DNA of 44,550 nt from WJMB01 sp964581465. Its GTDB lineage: Bacteria > RBG-13-66-14. Below the pieces are notes generated by a model. The model saw nothing but the letters and a program-made list of their open reading frames with translations. It did not search any database and was not told the DNA's origin. Shown piece after piece: positions 29,280 to 38,124 of this stretch. The DNA is taken from NCBI GenBank assembly GCA_964581465.1, contig CAZOOP010000033.1:1-44550 (forward strand). Direction: 5' to 3'. Position 1 is the stretch's first letter; each line of letters begins with the position of its first letter. Position numbers and translations under genes: made by a program.

Positions 29280-29625
29280 TAGGGATCATCACAGAAGATG
29301 AACAATACATTCGCAACAAAGGAAAGCCGCATCGAGAATGGTGCTTGGAGATTAACCGCAGCGGGGCGTCAACCAGTGAAGGCGGTTAACGATCGAAGCT
29401 GCCAAGGCGAGCAATGGAGCGCCGTCAACAGTTCCACCACCAACAGCCTGGTTGAATCCTGATGCGAAACCAACTGCCGTGGGCTTCCAGCGGAACTAAA
29501 TGGAAGTCCAAAAATACCGCCACCAAACAGAGGCACGACAATGGCGGGGACTATGAGCTATAAAGCGTTGAATGATAATCTATTAGCTGGATGAGTCGGT
29601 TCTGTTGCGAGTGATAATCCCAAAA
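29280..29625. repeat. Interspersed repeat module D
   Basis: Runs from GGGATCATCACAGAAGATG to GAGTGATAATCCC. Close copies are at 19530-19858 (same direction) and about 36578-36920 (reverse), with a more diverged copy at about 39550-39930. All share a short open frame (see findings). Confidence 0.7.
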
Positions 29626-29647
29626 ACTATTGGCGATATGTTCCTAA

Positions 29648-29990
29648 GGCATCACGGAACGTGATCGGACCAAATCAGGCTGTTTAGGAGCGGCTTACCT
29701 GGCCGTTCTTCGCTTACAAGAAATGCACCTTGTTGACCCTACAATCATATATCTTGCCCTTGTTACTTTATATTACGACACTTAATCGTCAGTGACAATC
29801 TGCTGTCAGGGCATGGACAAGTGTGCGAATATCCAGGCTTACTTAGTATGACGATCTTCTTATCTGCCACTTTTCGACCCCCTTTTTGTGGCAGAAGACC
29901 ACAGTCCATCCCGTTTGTTAACAGCATGTTACATACAGGTAGCGGTCCGAACACGGTATACGATCCCAACCGGAATTATCATGCAGATAC
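29648..29990. mobile_element. Interspersed element, left end intact, closest to the 42 kb copy
   Basis: GGCATCACGGAACGTGATCG at the left end. The next approximately 330 bases match the minus strand of 42240-42566 at high identity by eye, through TTAACAGCATGTTACAT and GGTCCGAACACGGTATACGA. The right end is missing. It contains the peptide remnant CPDSRL.LT.KCRN.K that ends the transposase at 3.57 kb. Confidence 0.65.
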
Positions 29991-30019
29991 CCACGACAGG
30001 CAAGACACCGCCAATAATC

Positions 30020-30043
30020 AAGGGGACCCTAAGGGTCCCCTTT
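30020..30043 (-). terminator. Terminator downstream of the HEAT lipoprotein gene
   Basis: AAGGGGACCC/GGGTCCCCTT hairpin with a three-base loop, about 30 bases past the minus-strand stop. It is flanked by TTGATT on the minus side and TTTC on the plus side. Confidence 0.7.
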
Positions 30044-30071
30044 CACAACGAATCTTGGATAAGCGTTTGAG

Positions 30072-33000
30072 CTAAGCCGTTTCCTCGACGGTTTCTTCTT
30101 CCGTTTCCTCGGTCTCTTCGGTTGCGCCCTCTTCAGGGGCGACCTCACCCTCGGCGAGTTCCAGAGGTTCCTCGACGGTGACGGGAACCGGCGGCAGAGG
30201 CTCGCCGGCCAGAGCGGCGGTGGCGGCGGCCTGCAGCTCGGGTGGATACTGCTCGTCGGTGTTATCGGCGAGCAACTGGAGGTAGGCCCGCCCGACGCCG
30301 GTGGTGTCGGCGGCCAGGGCCGGCAGGACCTCCCAGCGCACGGCCAAGCTTGGCTCGGTCTCCAGGTCCTCGGTGGCGATCTGCCCCCAGATCAGCGCCA
30401 TCCGCTTGTCCTCGCGTTGGCTGAAGTAGTCGGCGATCAGCACGCGGATCGGCTCGTCGGCGGTGCGGAAGAGCTCGCGCAATCGGGTGTTAGCGCCGAG
30501 TTCGGCCAGCACGTTGATGATCATCGGCGCGTCTTCGGGCCAAGCGCTCAGATGATCCACCAGGCGGGTACGGGCGTTCTCGGAACCAATCCACTTGAGT
30601 ACATGCACCCCGATACTGCGCAGGGTGTCGTTTTTGGATTCCAAGAAGGGTTCGAAGGCCACGTAGGCCGTGTCAGTGTAGGCCGGGGTCAGGGCGGCGA
30701 TCTCGCCGTTGTAGATCCCGAAGAAAGCCTCCTGCATCGCCGTGTCGTCTTCTAGCTGCTCGGCCAACTGGGCGTAGAGCTTGTTATTGCCCAGCTCGGT
30801 CATGAACTTGACCGCCATGGCCCAGGCGGGCATCCGCACCTCGGGTTGGGTGAGGGGCTCGATCTCGAGATCGAGTTCCTTGATCTCGTGGGTCCTCAAA
30901 CGCAGCCCGAACTCAAAAGGCGATTCGGCGGGCGTGGCGGCGGTCAGTACGGCCGGATTGTCATCTTCGATGTATTCGGCGAAGAATTCGAAGCCGCGCT
31001 CCTCGCCGAAGCCGGCCAGCAACTGGGCGGCCGAGAACTGGACGGTCAGGTTTTCGTCTTCGAGCAGGGCGGCGACGGTGTCGTTGTAGGTTCTATCGCG
31101 CATCTGGGCGACGAAGTGCAGGGCGGTCAGCTTGACCTCGGGCTCGTACTCGCCGCGAAGCAGGCCGGCCACCTCCGTGAGGGTGTTCTTGTCGCCGATA
31201 GCCAGCAGGGCCTCGATCAGAGCGACGTTGGTCCAGGTCTCGTCTTCGCCCAAGTTGCGGGTCAGGAAGCTGATCGTGCGCTCGTCGGCGAAGCTGGCCA
31301 GAATGTCTGCGGCGGCCCAACGCAGGTGGGGATCGGTCTCGTTGAGGATATCGACAACGGGCATCACGCCTAAATCGCTGCCGATACGACCCAGGGCGGC
31401 AACGGCGAGCAGACGCTCGGCCGGGGTGTTTGCCTCGCCCTCCTCGAGACCCTCGATAAACATCTCGATACCGGTCCGGTTGTCGACGGAGACCAGCATC
31501 GACGAAGTCGAGATCCGCAGGCTGTAGACCCTGCCCAGAACAGCCTGGAGCTCATCGACACTCGCGGCGGGATCGTAGGCGGAGTAGCTGTCGAAACCGC
31601 GATTAAGCAGGGTGAGCAAGTCCGCCTCGGCGGCTTCGAGGTTGTATCCACTCACTGCGCCCAGGGCGCTCTCGACCAGGTTCAACTCGTCGCTTGCCAG
31701 CAGGGCCAGCAGTTCAGCCGGCGGCGCCATTTCCGGATCGGTGTGTAGGGAGAGGATTTCGATGGCGGCCTGAACCAACTGCTCACTGTGGACGCCGGTG
31801 TCCAGGTAAGCGACCACGTCCTGGGGCTCGGACAGGTTGGTCACAGCGTCGATGACGGAATTGGTCAGCTCGGGACGCTGTTCGATCAACCCGAACAACC
31901 CCTCGATATCCTGACTGTCGCCCAGTTGGCCGACGGCTAGCACCGCGGCGCGGGCCACATCGGCATCTTCATCATCGAGATAGGCGCTGACCACGGAGAG
32001 GTGCTCCGGATTGTCGATGTTGCCCAGGGCGTTGATCAACTGGAGCTTGACGAACCAGAACTCGTCCTCGAAACTGAGAGCGACCACAAGATCGTCGGCG
32101 CCGCGACGCTGGCGCCCCAACAGCAAGGCGACCATCATCCGGTGCTGCGCGTTGGTGGGATCGCGGTCGGAGAGAACCTCGCTGCAGAGCTCCGTAGTCT
32201 CCTCAATCAACAGGGGATGCTCGTAGGTGGTCAGGGTCTCCACAACGGCCACGCGAACCTGATGATTAGGATCGTCCAGGGTCTCGACCAGGGGTTCCAG
32301 CGACTGGATAAAGGGGAACTCAAGCATGCCGACGGCGGTATTGATGCGAACGGAGGGCTCCTGATCGTTCATGGCCGCAATCATCGTCTTAACGGTCTGC
32401 TCGGCGAACTCCAGATACAAATCACCGTAGGTGACCTCATCTTCGCCATCGCCGTTTAGTACGGAGTCGGCGTACCCGATGTTGGGAATCAGCAGGCCGG
32501 CGGTGTCGGTTTCAGCTTCGACACCCTCACCCTCGCCGACAGCGTAAGCCAGCTCCTCTTGGAACTTGCTGAGATAGTAACCGGCTACTTTGGAGATGGC
32601 CTGGATTGTAGCCAGCTTGACCGCCGGACTCTCGTCGGCGGCCAACTCGTTGAGTGAGGCGGCCATCTCGTGCAGATTCAGCGCGGCGATGGACTCGGCG
32701 GAGGCCCGGCGGACCTCGGGGGCCGGATCCTCGACACCGTGCTGGATCAACGTAATCATCTCGCGGCGTGATTCGCCCTCCAGCGCGTCCAACTCGCCCA
32801 GGGCCAGGATGACCTCACTGCGGTAGCTCGCATTCTGCTCCGCGGACAGCGCCTCGACAACCAGCGGCTCGCCGTCTTCGGTGTAGGCACTGCTGTTGAG
32901 CGGCTGGCTGGCCTGGTAAAGCCCGATATCGGCCAAACCACGCACCGCGGCGATGCGCACACGGTTGATCTCATCGAGCAACTCGGTCTCGTCGAGATCG

Positions 33001-33239
33001 TCGGCGTTGGGCACGTTATCGAGGTAGAGGCTCCGGACCTCCTCGACATCGAGCAGCGGGGTGAGGATACCCACACCGTCTTCGCCCTCGGCCACGGCGG
33101 CGTCGATAGCCAGGGCCAGGGCCCGCAGGTTGTCGGCCTTGACGATGTCTATCCGCAGTTGGGCCTCGTCGACACCGCAACCGACGAAGAACAGACTCAG
33201 GGCGACGAGCCCCGCGATGAACAAACGACTACCGTGCAT
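30072..33239 (-). CDS. Giant HEAT-repeat lipoprotein
   Basis: 1055 aa. The signal peptide ends in lipobox FVGC with lipidated Cys21. The mature protein is a long series of roughly 30-residue HEAT/PBS-type repeats, for example PAPEVRRASAESIAALNL, PNHQVRVAVVETLTTY, EDADVARAAVLAVGQLGD and TDPHLRWAAADILASF. It ends in an acidic tail of alternating Glu and Thr (about 1030-1055). HEAT solenoids are protein-contact scaffolds, so it is probably anchored to an envelope membrane and holds unknown partners. GGAAGGGG lies upstream of the ATG. A clear promoter sits at 33296-33325. It forms a single-gene unit closed by a terminator. Confidence 0.88.
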   Translation of the reverse strand: MHGSRLFIAGLVALSLFFVGCGVDEAQLRIDIVKADNLRALALAIDAAVAEGEDGVGILTPLLDVEEVRSLYLDNVPNADDLDETELLDEINRVRIAAVRGLADIGLYQASQPLNSSAYTEDGEPLVVEALSAEQNASYRSEVILALGELDALEGESRREMITLIQHGVEDPAPEVRRASAESIAALNLHEMAASLNELAADESPAVKLATIQAISKVAGYYLSKFQEELAYAVGEGEGVEAETDTAGLLIPNIGYADSVLNGDGEDEVTYGDLYLEFAEQTVKTMIAAMNDQEPSVRINTAVGMLEFPFIQSLEPLVETLDDPNHQVRVAVVETLTTYEHPLLIEETTELCSEVLSDRDPTNAQHRMMVALLLGRQRRGADDLVVALSFEDEFWFVKLQLINALGNIDNPEHLSVVSAYLDDEDADVARAAVLAVGQLGDSQDIEGLFGLIEQRPELTNSVIDAVTNLSEPQDVVAYLDTGVHSEQLVQAAIEILSLHTDPEMAPPAELLALLASDELNLVESALGAVSGYNLEAAEADLLTLLNRGFDSYSAYDPAASVDELQAVLGRVYSLRISTSSMLVSVDNRTGIEMFIEGLEEGEANTPAERLLAVAALGRIGSDLGVMPVVDILNETDPHLRWAAADILASFADERTISFLTRNLGEDETWTNVALIEALLAIGDKNTLTEVAGLLRGEYEPEVKLTALHFVAQMRDRTYNDTVAALLEDENLTVQFSAAQLLAGFGEERGFEFFAEYIEDDNPAVLTAATPAESPFEFGLRLRTHEIKELDLEIEPLTQPEVRMPAWAMAVKFMTELGNNKLYAQLAEQLEDDTAMQEAFFGIYNGEIAALTPAYTDTAYVAFEPFLESKNDTLRSIGVHVLKWIGSENARTRLVDHLSAWPEDAPMIINVLAELGANTRLRELFRTADEPIRVLIADYFSQREDKRMALIWGQIATEDLETEPSLAVRWEVLPALAADTTGVGRAYLQLLADNTDEQYPPELQAAATAALAGEPLPPVPVTVEEPLELAEGEVAPEEGATEETEETEEETVEETA

Positions 33240-33295
33240 TTGATCCCCTTCCGCTTGATAAACTCGGCGGGTTAAGGTGCCTATAGTAGAGAGGG

Positions 33296-33325
33296 AGTTT
33301 AGCAGAGTTATCCATTAATCGTCAA
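33296..33325 (-). promoter_or_regulatory. Sigma70-type promoter for the HEAT lipoprotein gene
   Basis: On the minus strand, TTGACG (33325-33320), an 18-base spacer and TAAACT (33301-33296). The -35 overlaps the last codons of miaA. The leader would be about 50 bases. Confidence 0.65.
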
Positions 33326-34242
33326 GAAGATAGCCGCCGGGAAATGGCCCGGGCCGTCGCACGCGGACCGGCGGGCTCAACCTCGATGATGATGAAGCGT
33401 TCGTCGCCGCGCAGCCAGCTCAGTTGGCGCTTGGCCAGGCGCCGGGTCTCCCGGGCCGTGGAATCCACCGCGTCCTCCAGCTCCATCTCACCGGCCAGCA
33501 CGGCGACGGCCTGGCGGTAGCCGATGGTGGACAGCGCCGGGCAATCCGCCGGGCAACCGGCCTCCAAGAGACTCCGGGTCTCTTCGAGAATACCACCCTC
33601 GAAGATATGGCGCGTTCGCTCGTTGATCCGCCGGTAGAGCTGCTCTCGTGGTCTCATCAACGCGAAGCGCTCCACTGGGGCGCCGTGATCCGGTCGCGGC
33701 GTGGTCGTCCACCAATCGCTGAGGCTGCGTCCGCTCTGCTCGTATACCGAAAGAGCGCGGATCAGGCGCTGACGATCCCCGGGGGAGATGCGCTCGGCGG
33801 AGGCTGGATCGACGGCCGAGAGTCGGGCGCGAAGCACGCCCTCATCCAGGCGCTCCAACTCGGCGGCCACCTCCGGCTCCGTGGGCGGCGCGGCGCACAG
33901 GCCGTCGAAGAGCGCCCGGGCAAAAAGCAGCGTACCACCCACCACCAGCACCCGGCGACCCCGGCGGCGGATCCCGGCGATAGCCGCCGTCGCCTCCTCG
34001 GCGTAGCGCCCGGCGCTGTAGCGCTCCGTGGGCTCGCAGACATCGAGGAGGTGGAAGCGACAGCGCCGCCGAGCCTCGACCGAGGGCTTGTTGGCCCCCA
34101 CACCCAGACCGCGGTAAACCTTGACCGAATCGCAGAGAACGATCTCGGCGCAAAGGACCTCGGCCAGCTCCAGGGCCACGGCGCCCTTGCCCGCAGCGGT
34201 GGGGCCGCTTAACAGGATGATCGACTCGGCTGGGATAGTCAT
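33322..34242 (-). CDS. miaA: tRNA dimethylallyltransferase
   Basis: 306 aa, cytosolic. Transfers a dimethylallyl group to N6 of A37 in tRNAs reading UNN codons. P-loop GPTAAGKG (13-20), DSVKVYRGLGVGANKP (38-53), FHLLDV, VVGGTLLFARAL and a C-terminal TARETRRLAKRQLSWLRG block are present. The usual DSMQVY reads DSVKVY, a conservative-looking change beside the substrate tunnel. Length is normal. It is transcribed toward the HEAT gene, whose promoter lies in its last codons, so the two are probably separate units. Confidence 0.95.
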   Translation of the reverse strand: MTIPAESIILLSGPTAAGKGAVALELAEVLCAEIVLCDSVKVYRGLGVGANKPSVEARRRCRFHLLDVCEPTERYSAGRYAEEATAAIAGIRRRGRRVLVVGGTLLFARALFDGLCAAPPTEPEVAAELERLDEGVLRARLSAVDPASAERISPGDRQRLIRALSVYEQSGRSLSDWWTTTPRPDHGAPVERFALMRPREQLYRRINERTRHIFEGGILEETRSLLEAGCPADCPALSTIGYRQAVAVLAGEMELEDAVDSTARETRRLAKRQLSWLRGDERFIIIEVEPAGPRATARAISRRLSS

Positions 34243-34344
34243 AAAACCAGATCCCTGGTGTTATGTCGGTCAGTCGCCGCCTCCGGCGTCGCCCCGGCGC
34301 GGCGGCCGCCGGCCCGCGAAACCTCTGGTCGATCCGGCGGGGGA

Positions 34345-34427
34345 GGCGTTGGCACGTTTCTTGCGGAACAGGCCGCCGTGTGATGATAGCGGCTTAGTCG
34401 CCCTGTTGCAAGAAACGTGCCAACGCC
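34345..34427. repeat. Palindromic repeat, copy 6 (20-bp arms, 43-base loop)
   Basis: Arms at 34345-34364 and 34408-34427 are perfect complements. The loop, read on the minus strand, starts AACAGGGCGA and ends CTGTTCC. It lies upstream of miaA and downstream of the amphi-Trp genes. Confidence 0.92.
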
Positions 34428-34580
34428 GGCGCTCCGGCAGCGGTTCGACGGACGGCCACGCCGGGGCGGCGCCGTTGGGCATTCATTACGTTGGTGGCGT
34501 GACAAAGCGGAAGTGCAGCGGCCATTAACTAGAATACAGAAAGAGCGCCCGCGGATTCACCCCCCACGGTCCAGGGGTAT

Positions 34581-34608
34581 GAAAGACGGGAACGCTATGG
34601 TTCCCGTC
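34581..34608 (-). terminator. Probable terminator of the amphi-Trp operon
   Basis: GACGGGAAC-gctatg-GTTCCCGTC hairpin about 25 bases after the stop at 34633. On the minus strand only TTTC follows, so it may be inefficient. Confidence 0.6.
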
Positions 34609-34632
34609 TCGAGGGTATGGTGTATGGTTGGC

Positions 34633-34947
34633 TCAGGCTTGTGGCTCGGCGTCGGCCGGGGGCTCCTCGACCTTGGGGGCCTCGGCGGAGATCTTGAAGG
34701 TCTCCGGCGCCTCGGCGGCGGCCACGGTCTTGCGCCAGGAGAGCTTAATGGAGAGCTTCTCCTTGTCGTCTTTCTGCTTGGCTTCGACCTCGAGCTCCAT
34801 GGCGTCCTGGGGGCTCAGGGCGACGTGCTCGGCGCCGTGCTGAACGACGACGGTGCCGGCCTTGATGCTCTTGATCAGGTCTTCGAGATAGGTGACGAGC
34901 TGCTTCTGCTCCAGAGTTCCCTTGAACTCGATTTCTTTCTTGGCCAT
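34633..34947 (-). CDS. amphi-Trp domain protein
   Basis: 104 aa. The domain (about 3-72) has the pattern EFKGTLEQKQLVTYLEDLI, then AGTVVVQHG, ELEVEAKQKDD and LSIKLSWRK. This is an alternating amphipathic strand that ends with the conserved Trp. It is followed by an acidic Pro/Ala-rich tail (PKVEEPPADAEPQA). The biochemical role of amphi-Trp proteins is not established. They are typically found beside HprK-related kinase B and an ATP-grasp enzyme, as here. AGGAGGGGAG precedes the ATG. It is the last of three adjacent paralogues, 37 bases after the previous one. Confidence 0.88.
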   Translation of the reverse strand: MAKKEIEFKGTLEQKQLVTYLEDLIKSIKAGTVVVQHGAEHVALSPQDAMELEVEAKQKDDKEKLSIKLSWRKTVAAAEAPETFKISAEAPKVEEPPADAEPQA

Positions 34948-34984
34948 CTCCCCTCCTGTAGGTTGGCGCTTGGTTTGGTGCGGG

Positions 34985-35263
34985 TCACTCGATTACGGTG
35001 GCGTCCAATTGGTTGATGCTCAGGCTGCCCGGCTGGTCGGCGGTTTTCCACTTGACCTCCAGCTCGAGCTTGGCGCCGTCGTCCTTCTGCTTGGCCTTGA
35101 CCTCGACCTTGACGACGGTGCCGGGCCGCAGCACGACGCGTTCCTCACCCTTCTGGATGACCACGGCGCCGTTGGTGAAACCCTCGGTGAGTTTGGTCAG
35201 GTACTCGCCGAACTGCTCCAAGGTGAAGGATCCCTTGAAGCTTACTTCATTCTTGTTACTCAT
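34985..35263 (-). CDS. amphi-Trp domain protein
   Basis: 92 aa, nearly all domain. VSFKGSFTLEQFGEYLTKL, NGAVVIQKG, VVKVEVKAKQKDD and LELEVKWK align with the other three copies. The start overlaps the stop of the upstream paralogue by 8 bases (GATGAGTAA), and GGAAGGGGGG inside that gene serves as its ribosome site, so the two are translationally coupled. It is the middle of the tandem triplet. Confidence 0.87.
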   Translation of the reverse strand: MSNKNEVSFKGSFTLEQFGEYLTKLTEGFTNGAVVIQKGEERVVLRPGTVVKVEVKAKQKDDGAKLELEVKWKTADQPGSLSINQLDATVIE

Positions 35264-35849
35264 CGCTACCCCCCTTCCTAGTAGTTTTTCCGCCGCCCTG
35301 GGCGGAGGATTTCCCCATCTGTTTACTGGTTTTCTTTCCAGGTGTTTTCGTCGTTTTCCGGACGGTCTTCTTGCCGGACTTGCCCGACGACGTCGTCTTC
35401 TTGGGCGTCGACACGGCGGTTTTCCTGGCGGACTTCCGGGTGGTCTTGCCGGTAGCTTTTCCGGACGTTTTCTTGTCCTTCGGCTCGCTCGATTCCGCGG
35501 GTTTCTCCGTCATCTTCCCGGTTTCAACTTCGGGCGCCGGGGTCTTCAGGTCCGGCTGCTCCGGCACGGGTTTGGCGGCCACGCCGGACGGAAAGGCCGG
35601 CACGGCGCTGGACACCCGGAAGGCGTCGACGGGAAAGCCGGGTTTCCACTCCAGTTCCAGTTGGAGCTTCTCCCGGTCCTTCTTTTGTTTCGCGCCGAGC
35701 TCGAGCTCGATGAGTCCGCCCGGGCGCAGCGTCAGCACGCGTCCCGGCGTCGAGATCGTCAGGATGCCCTTGCGCAGGCCCTCGACGATCGCCTCGAGGT
35801 ACTCCAGCGCCTCGGCGCGGGTCAACCGGGCTTCATAGTCCGCTTTCAT
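35256..35849 (-). CDS. amphi-Trp domain protein with histone-H1-like basic tail
   Basis: 197 aa. The N-terminal amphi-Trp domain (about 1-70: YLEAIVEGLRKG, ELELGAKQKKD, LQLELEWK) is followed by a Pro-rich linker (about 80-120). A tail of about 75 residues built of Lys, Thr, Ser and Gly follows (KKTSGKATGKTTRKSARKTA and similar). Such tails resemble bacterial histone-H1-like and AlgP-type DNA-binding tails, so contact with nucleic acid or another polyanion is a reasonable inference. It is the first gene of the triplet, with AAGGGGGG before the ATG. Upstream lies an AT-rich interspersed element. No promoter was identified with confidence. Confidence 0.85.
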   Translation of the reverse strand: MKADYEARLTRAEALEYLEAIVEGLRKGILTISTPGRVLTLRPGGLIELELGAKQKKDREKLQLELEWKPGFPVDAFRVSSAVPAFPSGVAAKPVPEQPDLKTPAPEVETGKMTEKPAESSEPKDKKTSGKATGKTTRKSARKTAVSTPKKTTSSGKSGKKTVRKTTKTPGKKTSKQMGKSSAQGGGKTTRKGGSDE

Positions 35850-35894
35850 CTGTCCCCCCTTTTTCCAGTAACCGATTATTGAACATTAACCAAA

Positions 35895-36522
35895 GACATC
35901 CTGGAACGTGTTCGGATCAGATCAGGCTGATTGGGAGCGGCGCGCTGGACAAGCGAACCCCAGCCGGAAATGCTCTGTTAGGGATCATCCCGCGCCCCGG
36001 CATCGACACATCCAGCTCTTCGGTTTTCATTCAATGCTTTACAGCTCATGGCCGCCGCCATTATCACGCTGCCGTTTTATGGCGGCGGGTCTCGACTTGT
36101 TTCAGTGGTCGCTGGAAGCCGGGGGCGGTTGGTCCCATTTCGGGATCGTGGAAGCTGTGAGTGAAACGCAAACAGCAGTCTCTTGCTTTTGGGATCGTAT
36201 ACACTATCCGGACCTGATTGTGATTGTATACTGTTGATAATAGAAGTGATACTCTTATGATACCTGTCACAAAAGGGCAGTCGAAAAGTGGCAACGAACA
36301 CGGGCCTGATCCTTAGCGAACCCTGATATCAGAGCACTTGCATAAAGCACTGCAAAAGCTCTGACATCAGAGCGCCTCTGACTCCTAAATGTCTTAATAA
36401 CAAGTAGTAAGGGAATGCTATATGTATACGTAAAAATCGCGAAGCATATCCGAATTGTGTATTACGGCCAGGCAAGCCGCTCCCAATCAGTCTGACTTGG
36501 TCCGAACAAATTCCTTGATGCC
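35895..36522. mobile_element. Interspersed element with terminal inverted repeats (628 bp)
   Basis: Ends GACATCCTGGAACGTGTTCG and, on the opposite strand, GGCATCAAGGAATTTGTTCG. The inverted similarity continues for about 45 bases through GATTGGGAGCGGC. The interior is AT-richer and has no intact gene. No target duplication seen. It lies between the amphi-Trp triplet and HprK-related kinase B. Confidence 0.75.
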
Positions 36523-36577
36523 AAGCTTTTTTTTGGCAGAGGGCAAACGACTCCAGACTAGCAAGCTTAGATCAAGA

Positions 36578-36925
36578 AGGGATTATCACTCGCGCCGGAA
36601 CGGACTCATCCAGCGGATAGGCTGTCATTCCTTGCTTGATAGTTCACACTCGACGCCACTCTCATCCCGCTGCTTGGTGGCGATATACCTGGGCTTCCCT
36701 TTAGTTCCGCCGGAAGCCGGAGGCTGTTGGTTTCATTCAGGTTTCGACAATGCTGTGGGTGAAGGATCTGCTGACGGCGCTCCATGCCTGCTTTAGCAGC
36801 TTCGAATGCTATCCGCCTTCACTGGTTGACGCCCCGCTGCGGTAAATCTCCAAGCGCCATTCTCGAGGTGGCTTTCCTGAGTTGCGAATGTGTTGTTCAT
36901 CTTCTGTGATGATCCCTAAAGAACG
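36578..36925. repeat. Interspersed repeat module D, reverse copy
   Basis: Starts GGGATTATCACTCGCGCC and ends TTCATCTTCTGTGATGATCC. It is the reverse complement of the module at 29.28-29.62 kb. The remaining bases to 37035 carry no gene. Confidence 0.7.
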
Positions 36926-37035
36926 ATGCGGGTTTCCAGGCTTGTTTTTAGTAACACCATGCAGGCACGTGCGCCTCGCTACGCGGCCGGGGCCGGACGG
37001 TCGAAGGCGGGGTAACTCCGCCGCGCCGCGCTGGA

Positions 37036-38124
37036 TCACTCCAGCAGCTCCAGGCAGAGTTCCGCGGCGCGCTCGAAATCGATCCCGCCGACGAGCTCGT
37101 AGACCGGACCACAGGCCAGGCGCTCCAGGTAGGCCGAGTCGTCATGCGCGCCTGGAGCCAACGGCGGATAGTGAAAGACCCCCGGGCGCTTGGTGAAGGC
37201 GGGCAGCAGGGGATGCCCCGGCATGAGCTCCAGCGGTCGCAGCCGGACCGCGCCGCCGCCGCGTCGCCAGTTGAGGATCACCAGGGCGCTGAAAGGCGCC
37301 CGCAGACGGAAACGGCCCCGCCCGAAGAGCTCCTCGACGAAGACATCGTACTTCTCCTCGACCTCCCAGAGCTCCTCCGGTGAGAGCTCGGCGTACTCCC
37401 GGCGGCGCTCGGCGGGCAGGATCCCGCGCAGCACCGGGTTGTTGAGCGCCGTGCCCGGGTTGATCCGGGGCAGCTTGGGCACGCCGTGGAGCTCCAGGGA
37501 GCCGTCGGCGCTTTCATCGAGAAGGAGCCGATCGTTGGAGATGTAGTCCAGTCCGCGGCGCAGCAGTTGCAGGGCCAGGCTGCTCTTGCCGGCCCCGGAG
37601 ACACCGGCCAGGGCCAGACCGCACCCGCCCCGGGCCACCCCGGCGGCGTGGAGCAGCAGGGCGCCGCGATCCATCAACCGGCCGCTGTAGCGGTTGTTGA
37701 TGAAGTTGACCACCTGGTTGGGGTTCTCGCGGCAGGGACCGCAGGCCAGGTTGGTCCGTCCGTCGAAGAGGAAGAGCATCCCGGTCAGGCGTTTGCGCAC
37801 GAGGCGACCGCAATCGAGCTCGATGAACTCCTCCTTGAGCTTGGTCTTGCCCGGTCCCGGCGGGTTGACGGTGAACTCCAGTCCGGCGGGCGGCTCGATC
37901 GTGGCGTTCTGCAGAGCCTGGATCTCGATCTCGGTCCCGTCGAGGGTGTCGTCGACGAAGGCCCCGTAGTAGCCGCGCAGCTCCTCGACGAGACCGGCCT
38001 CGTTGGAGCTCAGTCGGACGCTTAAACCGTCGAAACGCAGGCCCAAGGTATGCTCCAGCGGCCCATCATCTATCAGTCGCCGGTACAGCTCGACGAAAGC
38101 GGGACGTGTCACGGCGTCATTCAT
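37036..38124 (-). CDS. HprK-related kinase B (GAK-type cluster)
   Basis: 362 aa from the ATG at 38124. The C-terminal half is related to HPr kinase. LLLHAAGV leads to Walker A GVSGAGKSS (174-182), then YISNDRLLLD (194-203) and PKLPRINPGTALNNP. The N-terminal half (about 1-145) is the domain specific to the HprK_rel_B subfamily. HPr itself is not in the window, so the phosphate acceptor is unknown. A partner in the cluster is the natural suspect. The start overlaps the ATP-grasp stop by 8 bases (ATGAATGA), indicating tight coupling. The longer frame to 38226 would run deep into the ATP-grasp gene and is rejected. Confidence 0.88.
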   Translation of the reverse strand: MNDAVTRPAFVELYRRLIDDGPLEHTLGLRFDGLSVRLSSNEAGLVEELRGYYGAFVDDTLDGTEIEIQALQNATIEPPAGLEFTVNPPGPGKTKLKEEFIELDCGRLVRKRLTGMLFLFDGRTNLACGPCRENPNQVVNFINNRYSGRLMDRGALLLHAAGVARGGCGLALAGVSGAGKSSLALQLLRRGLDYISNDRLLLDESADGSLELHGVPKLPRINPGTALNNPVLRGILPAERRREYAELSPEELWEVEEKYDVFVEELFGRGRFRLRAPFSALVILNWRRGGGAVRLRPLELMPGHPLLPAFTKRPGVFHYPPLAPGAHDDSAYLERLACGPVYELVGGIDFERAAELCLELLE

